Notes: generated by a model not told the origin, from the letters alone. 64,000 bases of DNA from Prescottella subtropica (GCF_005434945.1 NZ_SKCH01000012.1:1-64000), one strand, 5' to 3'. Counted from the stretch's first letter, positions 42,321 through 52,844 are shown. Numbers and translations: made by a program.

Positions 42321-43955
42321 CTACTGACCCTGGCGCAGCAGGAACCGCTGGATCTTGCCGCTCGGGGTCTTGGGGAGGTTCTCGACGAAGTGCACGGTCC
42401 GCGGGTAGGCGTGGGCGGCGAACTTCTTCTTCACGAGCTGCTGCAGGTCCTTCTCGAGCTCGTCGGTGCCCAGGGCACCGTTCCGGAGAACCACGAACGC
42501 CTCGAGGACCTCGCCGCGCAGTTCGTCGGGCATGCCGACGACAGCGGCCTCGTCGACGTCGTCGTGCATGACGAGGACGCTTTCGACGTCGAAGGGGCCG
42601 ATGCGGTAGCCGGCCATGATGATGACGTCGTCGTCGCGGGACGAGAAGAAGAAGCGGCCGTCCTCGTCGGTCTGGCCGGCGTCACCGGTGATGTACCAGC
42701 GGCCGTCCTCGCTGAAGCGGGCGGCGGTCTTCTCGGCGTCGTCGCTGTAGCCGGTGAACCACATGAGCGGGCTGGCGTGGGTGTCGATGGCGACCCGTCC
42801 GGGGGTGCGCGGCGGGTTGATCTCGTCGGACTCGTCGGAGAGGACGGCGCAGCTCCAGCCCGGCAGCGGACGGCCCATCGACCCGGCGACGACGTCCTCG
42901 TACAGGCCGTCGGCCCACGCGTTGATGATGAACATGCCGTGCTCGGTCTGGCCGTACTGGTCGTGGACCTTCACACCCAGCTGCTCCTGCGACCACGCGA
43001 TGACGTCGGGGGTCAGGGGCTCACCGGCGGACGATGCGCGACGCAGCTTCACCGACTCCGGCACCGGGGTCTCGTCGGCGCGCAGGCTGCGGTACACGGT
43101 GGGGGCGGCCGCGAAGTTGGTGACACCGAACTTCTCGATCACCTTCCAGGTGAGCGGGGCCGAGAAACCCGAGTGCAGCAGGATGCTGCGGACACCGGCG
43201 GCCATCGGGCCGAGCAGCGCATAGTACAGGCCGTACGCCCAGCCCGGGTCGGCGGCGTTCCAGAAGATGTCGTCCTCCTGCACGTCCAGACCCCACTCGA
43301 TGTACGAGCGGAACGCGGCGAGCGCGCGGATCGGCACCGGGACACCCTTCGGGGTGCCGGTGGTGCCGGACGTGAACAGTCGCACGATGGGGGCGTCGCC
43401 GCCGAGTGCGACCGCGGCGCCGCGCGGATCGTCGGCCGGGTACTGCGCGAGCAGGTCCTCGAAGCGCAGGACACCCTCGGCGACGTCGTCGCCACCACCG
43501 ACGACGATCGTGCGCCACGACGGGTTCTCCGGCATGTCGCCGCCCGGCGCGAGCTTGGCGACCTGACCGGCGTCGGCGATGACGACCTTGGTCTTGCTGG
43601 CCTCGACACGGAACGCGATCGCCGGCGGTGCGAACGCCGTGAACAGCGGCACGTGGACCGCGCCACGACGCCAGATGCCGAGCAGCGCGACGACGATCTC
43701 CGCCGACTTGCCCATCAGCGTGGCCACACAGTCGCCCGGTTCGACACCCAGATCGGCGAGTGCGGCCGCGAACCGCGTCGACTCCCCGCGCAGCCAGCCG
43801 TACGTCAGATCGTGCGACGACAGATCGGATTCGACGACGGTGAACGCCACCGCGTCGGCAGGGTGGCCGTCACACAGCAGGTCGGCGGCGCACGCCTCCG
43901 GGGACTCGTACTGCGCCAGCAGTTCGCTCACGCGGGCGGTGGTGTCGACGGTCAT
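42321..43955 (-). CDS. Acyl-CoA synthetase, AMP-binding (acetyl/medium-chain type)
   Basis: The 544-residue ligase activates a carboxylic acid via an acyl-AMP. The P-loop is LFTSGTTGTPKGVPVP, followed by YGQTEHGMF (A5), WYITGDAG, DDDVIIMAGYRIGPFDVE (A8) and the catalytic lysine in KTPSGKIQR (A10). GAVHVPLFTAFAP resembles acetate, propionate and medium-chain ligases. The ATG preceded by GAGGAG was chosen. A GAF-LuxR regulator is divergent from it and is a likely controller. The acid used is unknown. Confidence 0.92.
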   Translation of the reverse strand: MTVDTTARVSELLAQYESPEACAADLLCDGHPADAVAFTVVESDLSSHDLTYGWLRGESTRFAAALADLGVEPGDCVATLMGKSAEIVVALLGIWRRGAVHVPLFTAFAPPAIAFRVEASKTKVVIADAGQVAKLAPGGDMPENPSWRTIVVGGGDDVAEGVLRFEDLLAQYPADDPRGAAVALGGDAPIVRLFTSGTTGTPKGVPVPIRALAAFRSYIEWGLDVQEDDIFWNAADPGWAYGLYYALLGPMAAGVRSILLHSGFSAPLTWKVIEKFGVTNFAAAPTVYRSLRADETPVPESVKLRRASSAGEPLTPDVIAWSQEQLGVKVHDQYGQTEHGMFIINAWADGLYEDVVAGSMGRPLPGWSCAVLSDESDEINPPRTPGRVAIDTHASPLMWFTGYSDDAEKTAARFSEDGRWYITGDAGQTDEDGRFFFSSRDDDVIIMAGYRIGPFDVESVLVMHDDVDEAAVVGMPDELRGEVLEAFVVLRNGALGTDELEKDLQQLVKKKFAAHAYPRTVHFVENLPKTPSGKIQRFLLRQGQ

Positions 43956-44039
43956 CGTCACTCCTCGTCGTGTCGGGGCCCAGGGACAAATCGGGCCTGA
44001 ATTCGACCTATATGCTTCGTGACACAGAGTCGAACGACT

Positions 44040-44055
44040 ACCCCCGGAAAGGGGT
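44040..44055. promoter_or_regulatory. Short inverted repeat before the GAF-LuxR gene
   Basis: ACCCCCGGAAAGGGGT pairs 5 bases across a 6-base centre. It lies directly upstream of the LuxR start codon, in the region shared with the divergent acyl-CoA synthetase gene. It is a possible operator, but it also overlaps the ribosome binding site region. Confidence 0.3.
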
Positions 44056-44062
44056 GACCAGG

Positions 44063-44932
44063 ATGCCCGCCGACGCCACGGCCCTGCTCCGGCCCCGCGA
44101 CCGGGATGCGCTGCGCTCCGAACTCCGCAGGGTTGCCGCCACCGGCATCGTGCCCGTCCTGTTCGGGGGCGAGGTCCGGGACAACACCCTGCACCTGGGC
44201 GAATTCGTCGGCACCCTCACCGACGGGCTGCGGGGGTTGGCCGTCGCCGAGAGTTCCGGGCTCGGGGGACGCGTCGTCGAACGGAAGAATCCGATCGCGA
44301 TCCACGACTACAGCCGCGACCTGTCGATCACCCACCACTACGACCGTCAGGTGATCGCCGAGGGCCTGCAGTCGGTGCTGGCCGTGCCCGTCGTCGTGCA
44401 GGGCACGTCGCGGGCCGTCGTGTACGCCGCGGTCCGCGAGAACAGCCCGATCGGCGATCGGCTCACCGACGTCATGATCCAGACCGGACGCCGCCTCACC
44501 AGCGAGATCACCATCCGCGACGAGGTGGACCGCCGGGTCCGCATGCTCGACGCGGCCATGTCCGAACAGACCGTGCACACGGCCGCCGACGCCGAGGAGA
44601 TCCGCGACGTGCACGCCGAACTGCGCAGCATCGCCCAGATGATCGGCGACCCCGACCTGCAGGAACGGCTGCGGGCCCTGTCCGGGCGGCTCGCCGGTCT
44701 CGGCTCCCCGCAGCCGCCGCACCCGGCCCACCCGGCCGTGGTGCTGTCGACGCGGGAACTCGACGTCCTCGCGCACGCCGCCCTCGGCTGCACCAACATC
44801 GAGATCGCCGAACGCCTCTCGGTCAAACCGGAGACGGTGAAGAGCTATCTGCGCAGCGCGATGAGCAAGCTCGACGCCCATTCCCGCCGGGAGGCCGTCG
44901 TCGCGGCCCGGCGGCTGCGGCTGCTCCCCTGA
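44063..44932 (+). CDS. GAF domain-LuxR family transcriptional regulator
   Basis: The 289-residue protein has an N-terminal GAF-like sensor (roughly residues 30-150, with GLAVAESSGLGGRVVE and VLAVPVVVQGTSRAVVYAAV). A helical linker is followed by a C-terminal LuxR helix-turn-helix (LSTRELDVLAHAALGCTNIEIAERLSVK). It probably senses a small metabolite and controls the divergent acyl-CoA synthetase gene, from which it is separated by 107 bases. The ATG after GGTGACCAGG is preferred; the longer frame begins before the divergent promoter. Confidence 0.88.
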   Translation: MPADATALLRPRDRDALRSELRRVAATGIVPVLFGGEVRDNTLHLGEFVGTLTDGLRGLAVAESSGLGGRVVERKNPIAIHDYSRDLSITHHYDRQVIAEGLQSVLAVPVVVQGTSRAVVYAAVRENSPIGDRLTDVMIQTGRRLTSEITIRDEVDRRVRMLDAAMSEQTVHTAADAEEIRDVHAELRSIAQMIGDPDLQERLRALSGRLAGLGSPQPPHPAHPAVVLSTRELDVLAHAALGCTNIEIAERLSVKPETVKSYLRSAMSKLDAHSRREAVVAARRLRLLP

Positions 44933-44945
44933 CACCGGAGTTTTC

Positions 44946-44959
44946 TGAAACACGTTCCA
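44946..44959. promoter_or_regulatory. KstR-like operator
   Basis: TGAAACACGTTCCA fits the mycobacterial sterol repressor consensus TnnAACnnGTTnnA at all fixed positions. It lies 22 bases before the NTF2-like gene, over its likely promoter. Confidence 0.5.
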
Positions 44960-44981
44960 CTGCTGTGTCATACTCGCGCGC

Positions 44982-45752
44982 ATGACCACGACACCGGCCC
45001 GGCAGGAACTGATCGACCTCGTCCTCGGCTCCCCCGCCGCGGTCGCCGTCCACGACAAGGACGCCTGGCTGGGACTGTTCGCGCAGCGGCACGTGGTGGA
45101 GGATCCGGTCGGCGGCCGGCCCGTCCTCGGCGGCCTGTACGACCGGCGCAGCCGTACCCGCGGCGGCGCCCCACTGAACCGATTCTGGGACACGTTCATC
45201 GCCCCCAACGACATCCGTTTCCACGTCCAACACGACGATATCGTCTCCGGCCTCGACGTGGTCCGGGACGTCACGATCGAGACGCGACTCGGCGACGGGG
45301 TCGTCGCGACGGCACCCATGCACCTGCTGTACGAGACGACCCTCGACGACGGTGCCCCCCGCATCCGCCGGATCGCCGCGCACTGGGAGCTGGCGCCGAT
45401 GTTCGCGCAGGTCGCGGGCGTCGACCGGGCGAAACTCGGGGTGGCCGCCGCGATGGGCACCCGGATGCTGCGGCTGCAGGGACTCGGCGGGTCGCTCGCG
45501 TTCGGGCTCGCGGTCCGCAGCGTCGGCGAACGCGGCAAGCAGTCCGTCCGCCGCCTCGTCGCCGACGCCGACCGCGGCGACCGGGCCGCACGCGAACTGC
45601 TCGGCGGCCGGCCCGTGCAGGATCTGACGAAGATCATCGCGGCCGGGGACACCGTCACCGCGACCTGCACCGTCGACGGCGCCCACGCCGTGCTGTTCTG
45701 CTACCTGAACCGGCGCACCCGACGGGTCACCCGGACCGTGCTGTACACGTGA
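44982..45752 (+). CDS. NTF2-like (SnoaL/ketosteroid-isomerase-type fold) protein
   Basis: The 256-residue protein has an N-terminal cone-shaped NTF2-like domain (AVAVHDKDAWLGLFAQRHVVEDPVGG, RFWDTFIAPNDIRF, RRIAAHWELAPM) and a C-terminal ~100-residue extension. Members are isomerases, cyclases or ligand-binding proteins; many sit in steroid or fatty acid regulons. A KstR-like box upstream links it to sterol or lipid use. Catalytic residues cannot be assigned. It ends one base before the stop codon of the convergent GNAT gene. Confidence 0.78.
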   Translation: MTTTPARQELIDLVLGSPAAVAVHDKDAWLGLFAQRHVVEDPVGGRPVLGGLYDRRSRTRGGAPLNRFWDTFIAPNDIRFHVQHDDIVSGLDVVRDVTIETRLGDGVVATAPMHLLYETTLDDGAPRIRRIAAHWELAPMFAQVAGVDRAKLGVAAAMGTRMLRLQGLGGSLAFGLAVRSVGERGKQSVRRLVADADRGDRAARELLGGRPVQDLTKIIAAGDTVTATCTVDGAHAVLFCYLNRRTRRVTRTVLYT

Positions 45753-46589
45753 TCAGTCGAGCAGCACGGTCGCGAACGTCGCCACCTGGGTGAAGCCGAC
45801 GCGGGCGTACGCGCGCCGCGCCGGCTGGTTGAAGCTGTTGACGTACAGGCTCGCGCGACGACCGCGGGCCACGATGTCCGCGGCCACCGCCGCCGTCCCG
45901 GCGCCGCCGAGACCCTCACCGCGGCGGGACGGATCGACCCACACTCCCTGGATCTGCCCGACGGCCGACGACATCGACCCCACCTCGGCCTTGTACACCA
46001 CCCGGTCGTCCTCGAACCGGGCCCATGCCCGCCCGGACGCGATGAGGTTCGCGACCCGCCGCCGGTAGCCGCGGCCGCCGTCGTGCAGGCGCGGATCGAT
46101 GCCGACCTCCTCGACGAACATCGCGATCGCCGCCGGCAGGTACGCCTCGATCTCGTCCATCCGCACCTGACGCACCCGCGGATCGGGTCGCACCGTGGGC
46201 GCCTCGTCGAGCACGAGCAGCGGCTGTTCGGCGCGGACCTCCCGCGCGGTCCCCCACTCGTGTTCGAGCATCTCCCACAGCGGCAGCGTCAACTCGGCTC
46301 GCCCGACGAGCGACGAACACATCCGCGGGAACCGGCCGGCCCGATCGGCGAACGAACGCAGATCGTCGGCACCGCCGAGCAGCGGGATCAGGTTGGCACC
46401 GGCGAAACACAGCGACTCGGTGGGCCCGCCGCGGCTCCACATCTCACCGTGCAGGGACCGCGGATCCAGCCCGGTCTGCTGGACGCGGGCCGCCACCATG
46501 CACGCGGCGACCGGGTCGGCCTCGAGCACACGCAGCACCTGGGTGGTGTCCCGACCGCCCAGCTGCCTCGCTCCGAGGAGCTTGAGCAC
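45753..46589 (-). CDS. GNAT family N-acetyltransferase with N-terminal DUF4081-type domain
   Basis: The 278-residue protein has an N-terminal domain (VLEADPVAACMVAARV, GANLIPLLGG) and a C-terminal GNAT fold with the acetyl-CoA loop VDPSRRGEGLGGAGTAAVA and SLYVNSFNQPARRAYARVGF. It matches the acetyltransferase upstream of ispG in M. tuberculosis (Rv2867c). The GTG start follows AAGGGAG. It is the last gene of the dxr-rip-ispG block on this strand. The acetylated target is unknown. Confidence 0.88.
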   Translation of the reverse strand: MLKLLGARQLGGRDTTQVLRVLEADPVAACMVAARVQQTGLDPRSLHGEMWSRGGPTESLCFAGANLIPLLGGADDLRSFADRAGRFPRMCSSLVGRAELTLPLWEMLEHEWGTAREVRAEQPLLVLDEAPTVRPDPRVRQVRMDEIEAYLPAAIAMFVEEVGIDPRLHDGGRGYRRRVANLIASGRAWARFEDDRVVYKAEVGSMSSAVGQIQGVWVDPSRRGEGLGGAGTAAVAADIVARGRRASLYVNSFNQPARRAYARVGFTQVATFATVLLD

Positions 46590-46673
46590 CGACGCACTCC
46601 CTTCGTGTCCGTGTCTGCCGACCGTGTGTCGTCGAGAGCAAGACTGCCACGAAGGGGCGCGGCGCGGGAGGTT

Positions 46674-47831
46674 TCAGCTGACGGTGACCGACGGCGCGCC
46701 GCTGGGCTGACCGTCGTCCGTCATCTCCTCGGCGATGCGCATCGCCTCCTCGATGAGGGTCTCCACGATCTGCGCCTCCGGGACGGTCTTGATGACCTGG
46801 CCCTTGACGAAGATCTGGCCCTTGCCGTTGCCGGACGCGACACCGAGATCGGCCTCGCGGGCCTCGCCGGGACCGTTGACGACGCAGCCCATCACCGCGA
46901 CCCGCAGCGGCACCTCCAGGCCCTCGAGCCCGGCGGTGACCGCGTCGGCGAGCTTGTAGACGTCGACCTGTGCGCGACCGCACGACGGGCACGAGACGAT
47001 CTCGAGTTTGCGGGGACGCAGGTTCAGCGACTGCAGGATCTGCGTGCCGACCTTGATCTCCTCGGCGGGCGGTGCGGACAGCGACACCCGGATCGTATCG
47101 CCGATCCCCTCGGACAGCAGCGCACCGAACGCGACCGCCGACTTGATGGTGCCCTGGAACGCCGGACCGGCCTCGGTCACGCCGAGATGCAGCGGGTAGT
47201 CGCACTTCGCGGCCAGCTGCCGGTACGCCTCGACCATGATCACGGGGTCGTTGTGCTTGACGGAGATCTTGATGTCGCCGAAGCCGTGCTCCTCGAACAG
47301 GCCCGCCTCCCACAGCGCCGACTCGACGAGCGCCTCCGGGGTGGCCTTACCGTACTTCTGCATCAGCCGCGGATCGAGGGAGCCGGCGTTGACGCCGATC
47401 CGGATCGGGATGCCCGCGTCGCCGGCCGCCTTCGCGACCTCCGCGACGCGGCCGTCGAACTCCTTGATGTTACCGGGGTTGACTCGGACCGCGGCACAGC
47501 CGGCGTCGATGGCCGCGAAGATGTACCGCGGCTGGAAGTGGATGTCCGCGATCACCGGGATCTTGCTCTTCTTCGCGATCGTCGCGAGCGCGTCCGCATC
47601 CTCCTGCCGCGGGCACGCCACCCGGACGATGTCGCAGCCGGACGCCGTCAACTCCGCGATCTGCTGCAGTGTCGCGTTGACGTCGTGCGTCTTGGTGGTG
47701 CACATCGACTGCACCGACACCGGGTAGTCGCTGCCGACACCGACACCGCCGACCATCAGCTGACGCGTCTTACGACGCGGAGCGAGCACAGCGGGAACCT
47801 CGGGCAGACCCAAACCGACGGGGCTGGTCAC
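46674..47831 (-). CDS. ispG: 4-hydroxy-3-methylbut-2-enyl diphosphate synthase (flavodoxin)
   Basis: This 385-residue iron-sulfur enzyme of the MEP isoprenoid pathway converts MEcPP to HMBPP. It has [22 protein letters not shown] and [12 protein letters not shown] in the barrel. The 4Fe-4S ligands are visible in [11 protein letters not shown] and [11 protein letters not shown]. The GTG start follows AGAAGG at a good distance. It lies with dxr of the same pathway and rip between them, the conserved actinobacterial order. Confidence 0.96.
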   Translation of the reverse strand: MTSPVGLGLPEVPAVLAPRRKTRQLMVGGVGVGSDYPVSVQSMCTTKTHDVNATLQQIAELTASGCDIVRVACPRQEDADALATIAKKSKIPVIADIHFQPRYIFAAIDAGCAAVRVNPGNIKEFDGRVAEVAKAAGDAGIPIRIGVNAGSLDPRLMQKYGKATPEALVESALWEAGLFEEHGFGDIKISVKHNDPVIMVEAYRQLAAKCDYPLHLGVTEAGPAFQGTIKSAVAFGALLSEGIGDTIRVSLSAPPAEEIKVGTQILQSLNLRPRKLEIVSCPSCGRAQVDVYKLADAVTAGLEGLEVPLRVAVMGCVVNGPGEAREADLGVASGNGKGQIFVKGQVIKTVPEAQIVETLIEEAMRIAEEMTDDGQPSGAPSVTVS

Positions 47832-47906
47832 GTTTTGCCTTCTTTCGTAGCTACGGGGCAAGTCTATCGTTCGGCCGGATTCCCGGGCCTGATCGTTCGG
47901 CAGGGC

Positions 47907-49127
47907 CTAAGGGAACAGCTTGATGGGATTGACGATGTCTGCGGTGAGCGTCAGCAGCATGTACGCGCCGCCGAGGACGACGAACACGTACGTCACCGGC
48001 ATGAGCTTCATGTAGTCGACCGGTCCCCCGGCCGCCATCCCACGCGCCCGCCGCAGCATGTTGCGGACCTTCTCGTAGATCGTCACCGCGATGTGCCCGC
48101 CGTCCAGCGGCAACAGCGGCAGCAGGTTGAACATGCCGAGGAAGAAGTTGAGGCTCGCCAGCAGCAGGACGAACACCTGCCACAGTCCCTGTTCGGCGAC
48201 CTGGCCGCCGATCACGCTGGCGCCGACCACACTGATCGGCGTCTCCTGGTCCCGTTCCCCGCCGGTGATCGACTTCCACAGGTCGACGACCTTGCTCGGC
48301 ATCTGGACGAGGCGTTCGGCGGTCATCACGAACATGTCGCCCGTGAACGCGACCGACGCCGGGATCGCGGCGAGCGGCCCGTACTGCACGGGCTCGTAGA
48401 AGTCCGGGCCGACGCCGATCGCACCGACCGTGCGGGCGGCCTGCTGACCGGTCGCGTCGTCCTTCACGTACCGCGTCACCTGCTGCGGGACGACGGTGAT
48501 CGTGAGGGTCTGCCCGTCGCGGTCGACGGTGAACTCGGTGGGCCCGGTCGACTGCTGTGTCGCCGCCTGGAACTGCTCCCACGTGGTCACCGGTTGCCCG
48601 CCGACCGCGGTGACGATGTCGCCGCGCTGCAGACCGGACTGCTGCGCCGGACCGGTGCCCTCGCACGGCACCACATCCTCCGGCTCCGGCGACGTCTGCT
48701 CGACGACACAGTCCATGTTGCCGAGTGCGGTCGCGGGCGGGGTGTTCAGGTTCGGCAACCCCCAGCCGACGGCGAGGACGAACACCAGCACCAGACCGAG
48801 CACGAAGTTCATCGCGATGCCACCGGACATCACGACGATCCGCTTCCACGCCTTCTGCTTGTACATGGCGCGGTCGACCTCGTCGTCGGCGAGTTCGTCG
48901 ACGGCGGTCATGCCGGCGATGTCGCAGAAGCCGCCGGCGGGGATCGCCTTGAGCCCGTATTCGGTCTCGCCGCGGCGGAACGAGAAGATTTTCGGCCCGA
49001 AGCCGATGTAGTAGCGGCGCACCTTCATGCCGAGCGCCTGCGCGGTCCACATGTGACCGGCCTCGTGCAGCGCGATCGACAGTGCGATACCGAGCGCGAA
49101 CAGCACCACCCCGAGAGCGAAGATCAT
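47907..49127 (-). CDS. rip: Site-2 protease, zinc metalloprotease of the RseP/Rip family
   Basis: The 406-residue membrane protease cleaves substrates within the bilayer, releasing anti-sigma factors and controlling envelope lipids in M. tuberculosis (Rip1). The zinc site is HEAGH (His21, Glu22, His25) in the first helix with the third ligand in [15 protein letters not shown] domain is central ([19 protein letters not shown]). About four TM helices are present. The ATG overlaps the dxr stop (ATGA). Confidence 0.95.
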   Translation of the reverse strand: MIFALGVVLFALGIALSIALHEAGHMWTAQALGMKVRRYYIGFGPKIFSFRRGETEYGLKAIPAGGFCDIAGMTAVDELADDEVDRAMYKQKAWKRIVVMSGGIAMNFVLGLVLVFVLAVGWGLPNLNTPPATALGNMDCVVEQTSPEPEDVVPCEGTGPAQQSGLQRGDIVTAVGGQPVTTWEQFQAATQQSTGPTEFTVDRDGQTLTITVVPQQVTRYVKDDATGQQAARTVGAIGVGPDFYEPVQYGPLAAIPASVAFTGDMFVMTAERLVQMPSKVVDLWKSITGGERDQETPISVVGASVIGGQVAEQGLWQVFVLLLASLNFFLGMFNLLPLLPLDGGHIAVTIYEKVRNMLRRARGMAAGGPVDYMKLMPVTYVFVVLGGAYMLLTLTADIVNPIKLFP

Positions 49128-50284
49128 CGCGGACCAGCCTCCTGCGTCACCAGTTCACGCGCCTTCGCGCGGGCCCACCCGTCGGCGGCCAGGACGTCGT
49201 CCACGGTAGCGGGCGGGGCCGACCATTCGCCGCCGGCCGCGAGGACCTGCTCGACGGTGCGCACGATCCGGGGGAAATGCAGCGCCCCGCCCAGGAATGC
49301 CTCGGCGGCGACCTCGTTGGCCGCGTTGTAGACGGCGGTCATGCACCCGCCGGCCTTCCCGGCCTGCCGGGCCAGGTCGATCGCCGGGAACACCGCGTTG
49401 TCGACGGGTTCGAACGTCCACGTGGATGCGGCCGAGAAGTCGCAGGCCGCGGCGGCGCCGGGCACCCGGTCCGGCCAGCCGAGGGCCAAGGCGATCGGCA
49501 GCTTCATGTCCGGTGGGCTGGCCTGCGCGAGCGTCGACCCGTCGACGAACGTCACCATCGAGTGCACGATCGACTGCGGGTGCACGGTGACGTCGATGCG
49601 GTCGTAGTCGATGCCGAACAGTAGGTGCGTCTCGATCAGTTCGAGGCCCTTGTTGACCAGGGACGCCGAGTTGAGGGTGTTCATCGGGCCCATCGACCAC
49701 GTGGGATGCGCGCCGGCCTGCTCGGGGGTGACGTCCTCGAGGGCGGCGGCGGTCCACCCGCGGAACGGGCCGCCGGACGCGGTGAGCACGAGCCGCGCCA
49801 CCTCGTCGGCCCGGCCACCGCGCAGGCACTGCGCGAGCGCCGAATGCTCCGAATCCACCGGCACGATCTGGCCGGGCGCCGCCGCCGCGGTCACCAGCGG
49901 CCCGCCCGCGACGAAGGACTCCTTGTTCGCCAGCGCGAGCCGGGCACCGGACTCGAGCGCCGCGAGGGTCGGGGCCAGGCCGAGCGACCCGACGAGCGCG
50001 TTGAGGACGACATCCGCTGCGGTGGAGCGGACCAGGTCGGTGACCGCGTCGGGGCCGGACAGCACACCCGGCAGGTCGAGGCGGGCCGCCGCCGCGGGGT
50101 CGGCGACCGCCACCCGCGTCACCCCGGTCGCCCGGATCTGACGGGCCAGCAGGTCGATGTTGCCGCCCCCGGCCGCGAGACCGACGACGGTGAACTTGTC
50201 CGGATTGGCGGCGATGACCTCGAGGGCCTGGGTGCCGATGGAGCCGGTGCTGCCGAGCAGGAGGACGCGTGTGGGTTCAGACAC
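49124..50284 (-). CDS. dxr: 1-deoxy-D-xylulose 5-phosphate reductoisomerase
   Basis: This 386-residue NADPH enzyme catalyses the first committed step of the MEP pathway. The nucleotide fold is [13 protein letters not shown] (residues 11-23). [21 protein letters not shown] and [11 protein letters not shown] are the catalytic and metal-binding segments; [20 protein letters not shown] follows. It starts at a GTG. It is transcribed with rip and ispG. Confidence 0.97.
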   Translation of the reverse strand: MSEPTRVLLLGSTGSIGTQALEVIAANPDKFTVVGLAAGGGNIDLLARQIRATGVTRVAVADPAAAARLDLPGVLSGPDAVTDLVRSTAADVVLNALVGSLGLAPTLAALESGARLALANKESFVAGGPLVTAAAAPGQIVPVDSEHSALAQCLRGGRADEVARLVLTASGGPFRGWTAAALEDVTPEQAGAHPTWSMGPMNTLNSASLVNKGLELIETHLLFGIDYDRIDVTVHPQSIVHSMVTFVDGSTLAQASPPDMKLPIALALGWPDRVPGAAAACDFSAASTWTFEPVDNAVFPAIDLARQAGKAGGCMTAVYNAANEVAAEAFLGGALHFPRIVRTVEQVLAAGGEWSAPPATVDDVLAADGWARAKARELVTQEAGPR

Positions 50285-50423
50285 CCGACCATTGTTCCTG
50301 ATGCCGCTGAGAGAACCCTGACAGGACCGGCCGGCACCCGGGGCGGACCCCGGTCGCTACGACACCGGGTCGTATGCCACGATATGCGGGAAACTGCTTT
50401 CGCAAGATCAGGAGGATCGTGCC

Positions 50424-50693
50424 GTGGCCGGTACCCAGCTGGACCCCACTTCCAACGACCCGGTCGTCGCCGCGCACGTCGACACCGCCGAGGTGCCGTC
50501 GGCCGCATGGGGTTGGAGCGGCGAGGCTCCCCGTCTGTTCCGTTTCGCGGGCTGGTTCTTCGCGGCGTTCCTGCTGCTGATGTTCATCGGCAACCACGAA
50601 GGAAAGGTCGAAGACCTGTTCCTGCTCGGCTTCGCCGGCGCGATCGTGTTCGCCCTCGTGCGCGACATCATCCTGCGCCGCAAGCCCCGGTAG
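50424..50693 (+). CDS. DUF2631 small membrane protein
   Basis: The 89-residue protein has conserved EVPSAAWGWSGEAPR and two hydrophobic helices (LFRFAGWFFAAFLLLMFIG, LFLLGFAGAIVFALV) with a basic C-terminal tail RRKPR. It is the actinobacterial DUF2631 family (M. tuberculosis Rv2876 is similar). Function unknown. The GTG start follows AGGAGGATC. Confidence 0.85.
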   Translation: MAGTQLDPTSNDPVVAAHVDTAEVPSAAWGWSGEAPRLFRFAGWFFAAFLLLMFIGNHEGKVEDLFLLGFAGAIVFALVRDIILRRKPR

Positions 50694-50712
50694 TTCACCG
50701 GAACCCGCACTA

Positions 50713-50760
50713 CACGGCGAAGGCCCCGCACCCGATGATGGGTGCGGGGCCTTCGCCGTG
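50713..50760. terminator. Bidirectional terminator between DUF2631 and rlmN genes
   Basis: A perfect 21-base stem, CACGGCGAAGGCCCCGCACC plus one base with its complement, and a 6-base loop GATGAT. It serves both convergent genes. Confidence 0.9.
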
Positions 50761-50771
50761 TCCGAAGGCTC

Positions 50772-51881
50772 TCAGTTCTCGGCGGCCAACTGCCCGCACG
50801 CGGCGGCGATCTCCTGACCGCGGGTGTCGCGGACCGTGCACGAGACCCCCTGCGCCTGGACGCGGCGGACGAATTCGCGTTCGACCGGCTTGGGGCTGGC
50901 ATCCCACTTGCTGCCCGGGGTGGGGTTGAGCGGGATCAGGTTGACGTGCACGAGCGGGCCGAGCGCCTTGTGCAGCTTCTTGCCGAGCATGTCCGCCCGC
51001 CACGGCTGATCGTTGATGTCCCGGATCAGCGCGTACTCGATCGACACGCGCCGGCCGGACTTGTCGGCGTAGTAGCGGGCCGCGTCGAGCACCTCGGCGA
51101 CCGACCACCGGTTGTTGACCGGAACGAGGGTGTCGCGCAGTTCGTCGTCGGGGGTGTGCAGCGACACCGCGAGCCGCACCGACATGTCCTCGTCGGCGAG
51201 CTTGCGGATCGCGGGCGCCAGGCCGACCGTCGAGACGGTGACCGACCGCTGCGAGATGCCGAGACCCTCGGGGGCCGGGGACGTGATCCGCCGGACCGCG
51301 GCGACGACCCGCTTGTAGTTGGCGAGCGGCTCCCCCATACCCATGAACACGATGTTCGACAGGCGACCCTCGCCGCCCTCGACCTCCCCGTCCCGCAGGG
51401 CCGCGGCCGCGGCCCGCACCTGATCGACGATCTCCGCGGTCGACAGGTTGCGGGTGAGCCCCGCCTGACCGGTCGCGCAGAACGGGCACGCCATGCCGCA
51501 GCCGGCCTGGCTGGAGATGCACAGCGTCGCCCGGTCCGGGTACCGCATGAGGACACTCTCGAGCAGCGTGCCGTCGTGGGCCTTCCACAGCGTCTTGCGG
51601 GTCTGACCGGCGTCGCACGCGACGTGCTTGACGACGCTCAGCAGTTGCGGGAACAGCGCCGTACCGACCTTCTCACGCATCCCGGCCGGCAGGTCGGTCA
51701 TCTTGTCCGGGTCGGCCTCGAGCCGGCCGTAGTACTGGCGGGCCAGCTGATCGGCCCGGAACCCGGGCAGGCCCAGTTCCTTGACGGCCTCCTTGCGCTC
51801 GTCGGCGTCGAGGTCGGCGAGGTGGCGCGGCGGCATTCCGCGGCGCGGCGCGGTGAAGACGAGAGGCAGGGAGGCAGACAT
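50772..51881 (-). CDS. rlmN: Dual-specificity rRNA/tRNA adenine C2-methyltransferase (radical SAM)
   Basis: The 369-residue enzyme methylates A2503 of 23S rRNA and A37 of tRNAs. The radical-SAM cluster motif is [37 protein letters not shown] and a C-terminal [18 protein letters not shown] (methyl-carrying Cys) are diagnostic. The N-terminal helical domain includes [14 protein letters not shown]. Confidence 0.96.
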   Translation of the reverse strand: MSASLPLVFTAPRRGMPPRHLADLDADERKEAVKELGLPGFRADQLARQYYGRLEADPDKMTDLPAGMREKVGTALFPQLLSVVKHVACDAGQTRKTLWKAHDGTLLESVLMRYPDRATLCISSQAGCGMACPFCATGQAGLTRNLSTAEIVDQVRAAAAALRDGEVEGGEGRLSNIVFMGMGEPLANYKRVVAAVRRITSPAPEGLGISQRSVTVSTVGLAPAIRKLADEDMSVRLAVSLHTPDDELRDTLVPVNNRWSVAEVLDAARYYADKSGRRVSIEYALIRDINDQPWRADMLGKKLHKALGPLVHVNLIPLNPTPGSKWDASPKPVEREFVRRVQAQGVSCTVRDTRGQEIAAACGQLAAEN

Positions 51882-51998
51882 AGTGCCGCCATTCTCCCAT
51901 CACCGCGACCCGCGCATCGCTGCACGTGCGCAACGCCATAGTTCAGGAGCACGATGGGAACACGACACGAGTACGCGTCCGCGAGAAGGAGCCGCCCC

Positions 51999-52841
51999 GT
52001 GACGACGCACGCACCCCGACCGGCCCGCACCGGTGTCCGCGCCGATCTCGCCCGCTCCTGGCTGCTCACCACCGGCAGCAGACCGGACACGTTCGTCCGC
52101 CCCGACGGCGTCGACGCGATCGTCCTCGACCTCGAGGACGCTGTCACCCCCGCCGACAAACCGGCCGCACGACGGCACGTCGTCGACTGGCTCGGCGGCG
52201 GGCACGAGGCCTGGATCCGGGTCAACGACGCGACGACACCGCACTGGGACGACGACCTCGCCGCGATCACCGGCCTCCCGGGTCTGTCCGGGGTGATGCT
52301 CGCCAAGACGGAGAGCGGCAGCCAGGTCGAGTCCACCGTCGAACGGCTGCCCGCCGGCACCCCGATCATCGCGCTCGTCGAATCGGCCGTCGGACTCGAG
52401 GCCGCCCCCGAGATCGCCCGCGCCCACGGCACGTTCCGGCTGGCGTTCGGCAGCGGCGACTTCCGCCGCGACACCGGGATGAGCGACGACCCCACCGCGA
52501 TGGCGTACCCGCGGTCCCGGCTGGTGATCGCGTCCCGCGCCGCCCGGCTACCCGGCGGTCCCATCGACGGGCCGACCCTGTCGCCGCACGAGACGATCCT
52601 GCAACGCGACTGCGCGGCCACCGTGTCCCTCGGCCTGACCGGGAAACTGTGCCTGCACGCCGGTCAGGCCGCCGCGATCGACCGGGCCCTGAGCCCCGGC
52701 CCGCACGACATCACGTGGGCGCGGGACGTCATCGCCGACCTCGGACCGGACGGTGAACGTGTCCGCGACGGCAGCGATCTGCCGCGCCTCGCAAAAGCCA
52801 AGAAGATCCGACATCTGGCCGAGGTGTTCGGGCTGGTGTGA
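51999..52841 (+). CDS. CitE-like lyase (HpcH/HpaI aldolase/citrate lyase family)
   Basis: The 280-residue TIM-barrel protein has AIVLDLEDAVTPADKPAAR (metal-binding acidic residues), AWIRVNDATTPHW, MLAKTESGSQV and IALVESAVGLEAAPEIA. FGSGDFRRDTGMSDD carries another conserved Asp. Stand-alone CitE relatives act on CoA thioesters such as malyl- or citramalyl-CoA; the substrate here is unknown. The GTG start after GAAGGAG is preferred to an upstream ATG lacking a ribosome binding site. Confidence 0.85.
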   Translation: MTTHAPRPARTGVRADLARSWLLTTGSRPDTFVRPDGVDAIVLDLEDAVTPADKPAARRHVVDWLGGGHEAWIRVNDATTPHWDDDLAAITGLPGLSGVMLAKTESGSQVESTVERLPAGTPIIALVESAVGLEAAPEIARAHGTFRLAFGSGDFRRDTGMSDDPTAMAYPRSRLVIASRAARLPGGPIDGPTLSPHETILQRDCAATVSLGLTGKLCLHAGQAAAIDRALSPGPHDITWARDVIADLGPDGERVRDGSDLPRLAKAKKIRHLAEVFGLV

Positions 52842-52844
52842 CCG

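Noticed and set aside
46083-49331. A very long open frame on the plus strand (over 1000 codons) opposite GNAT, ispG and rip
   Set aside because: Its translation is Arg/Gly/His-rich low-complexity sequence with no domain, and it lies antisense to three well-supported genes. Open antisense frames are expected at this GC content.
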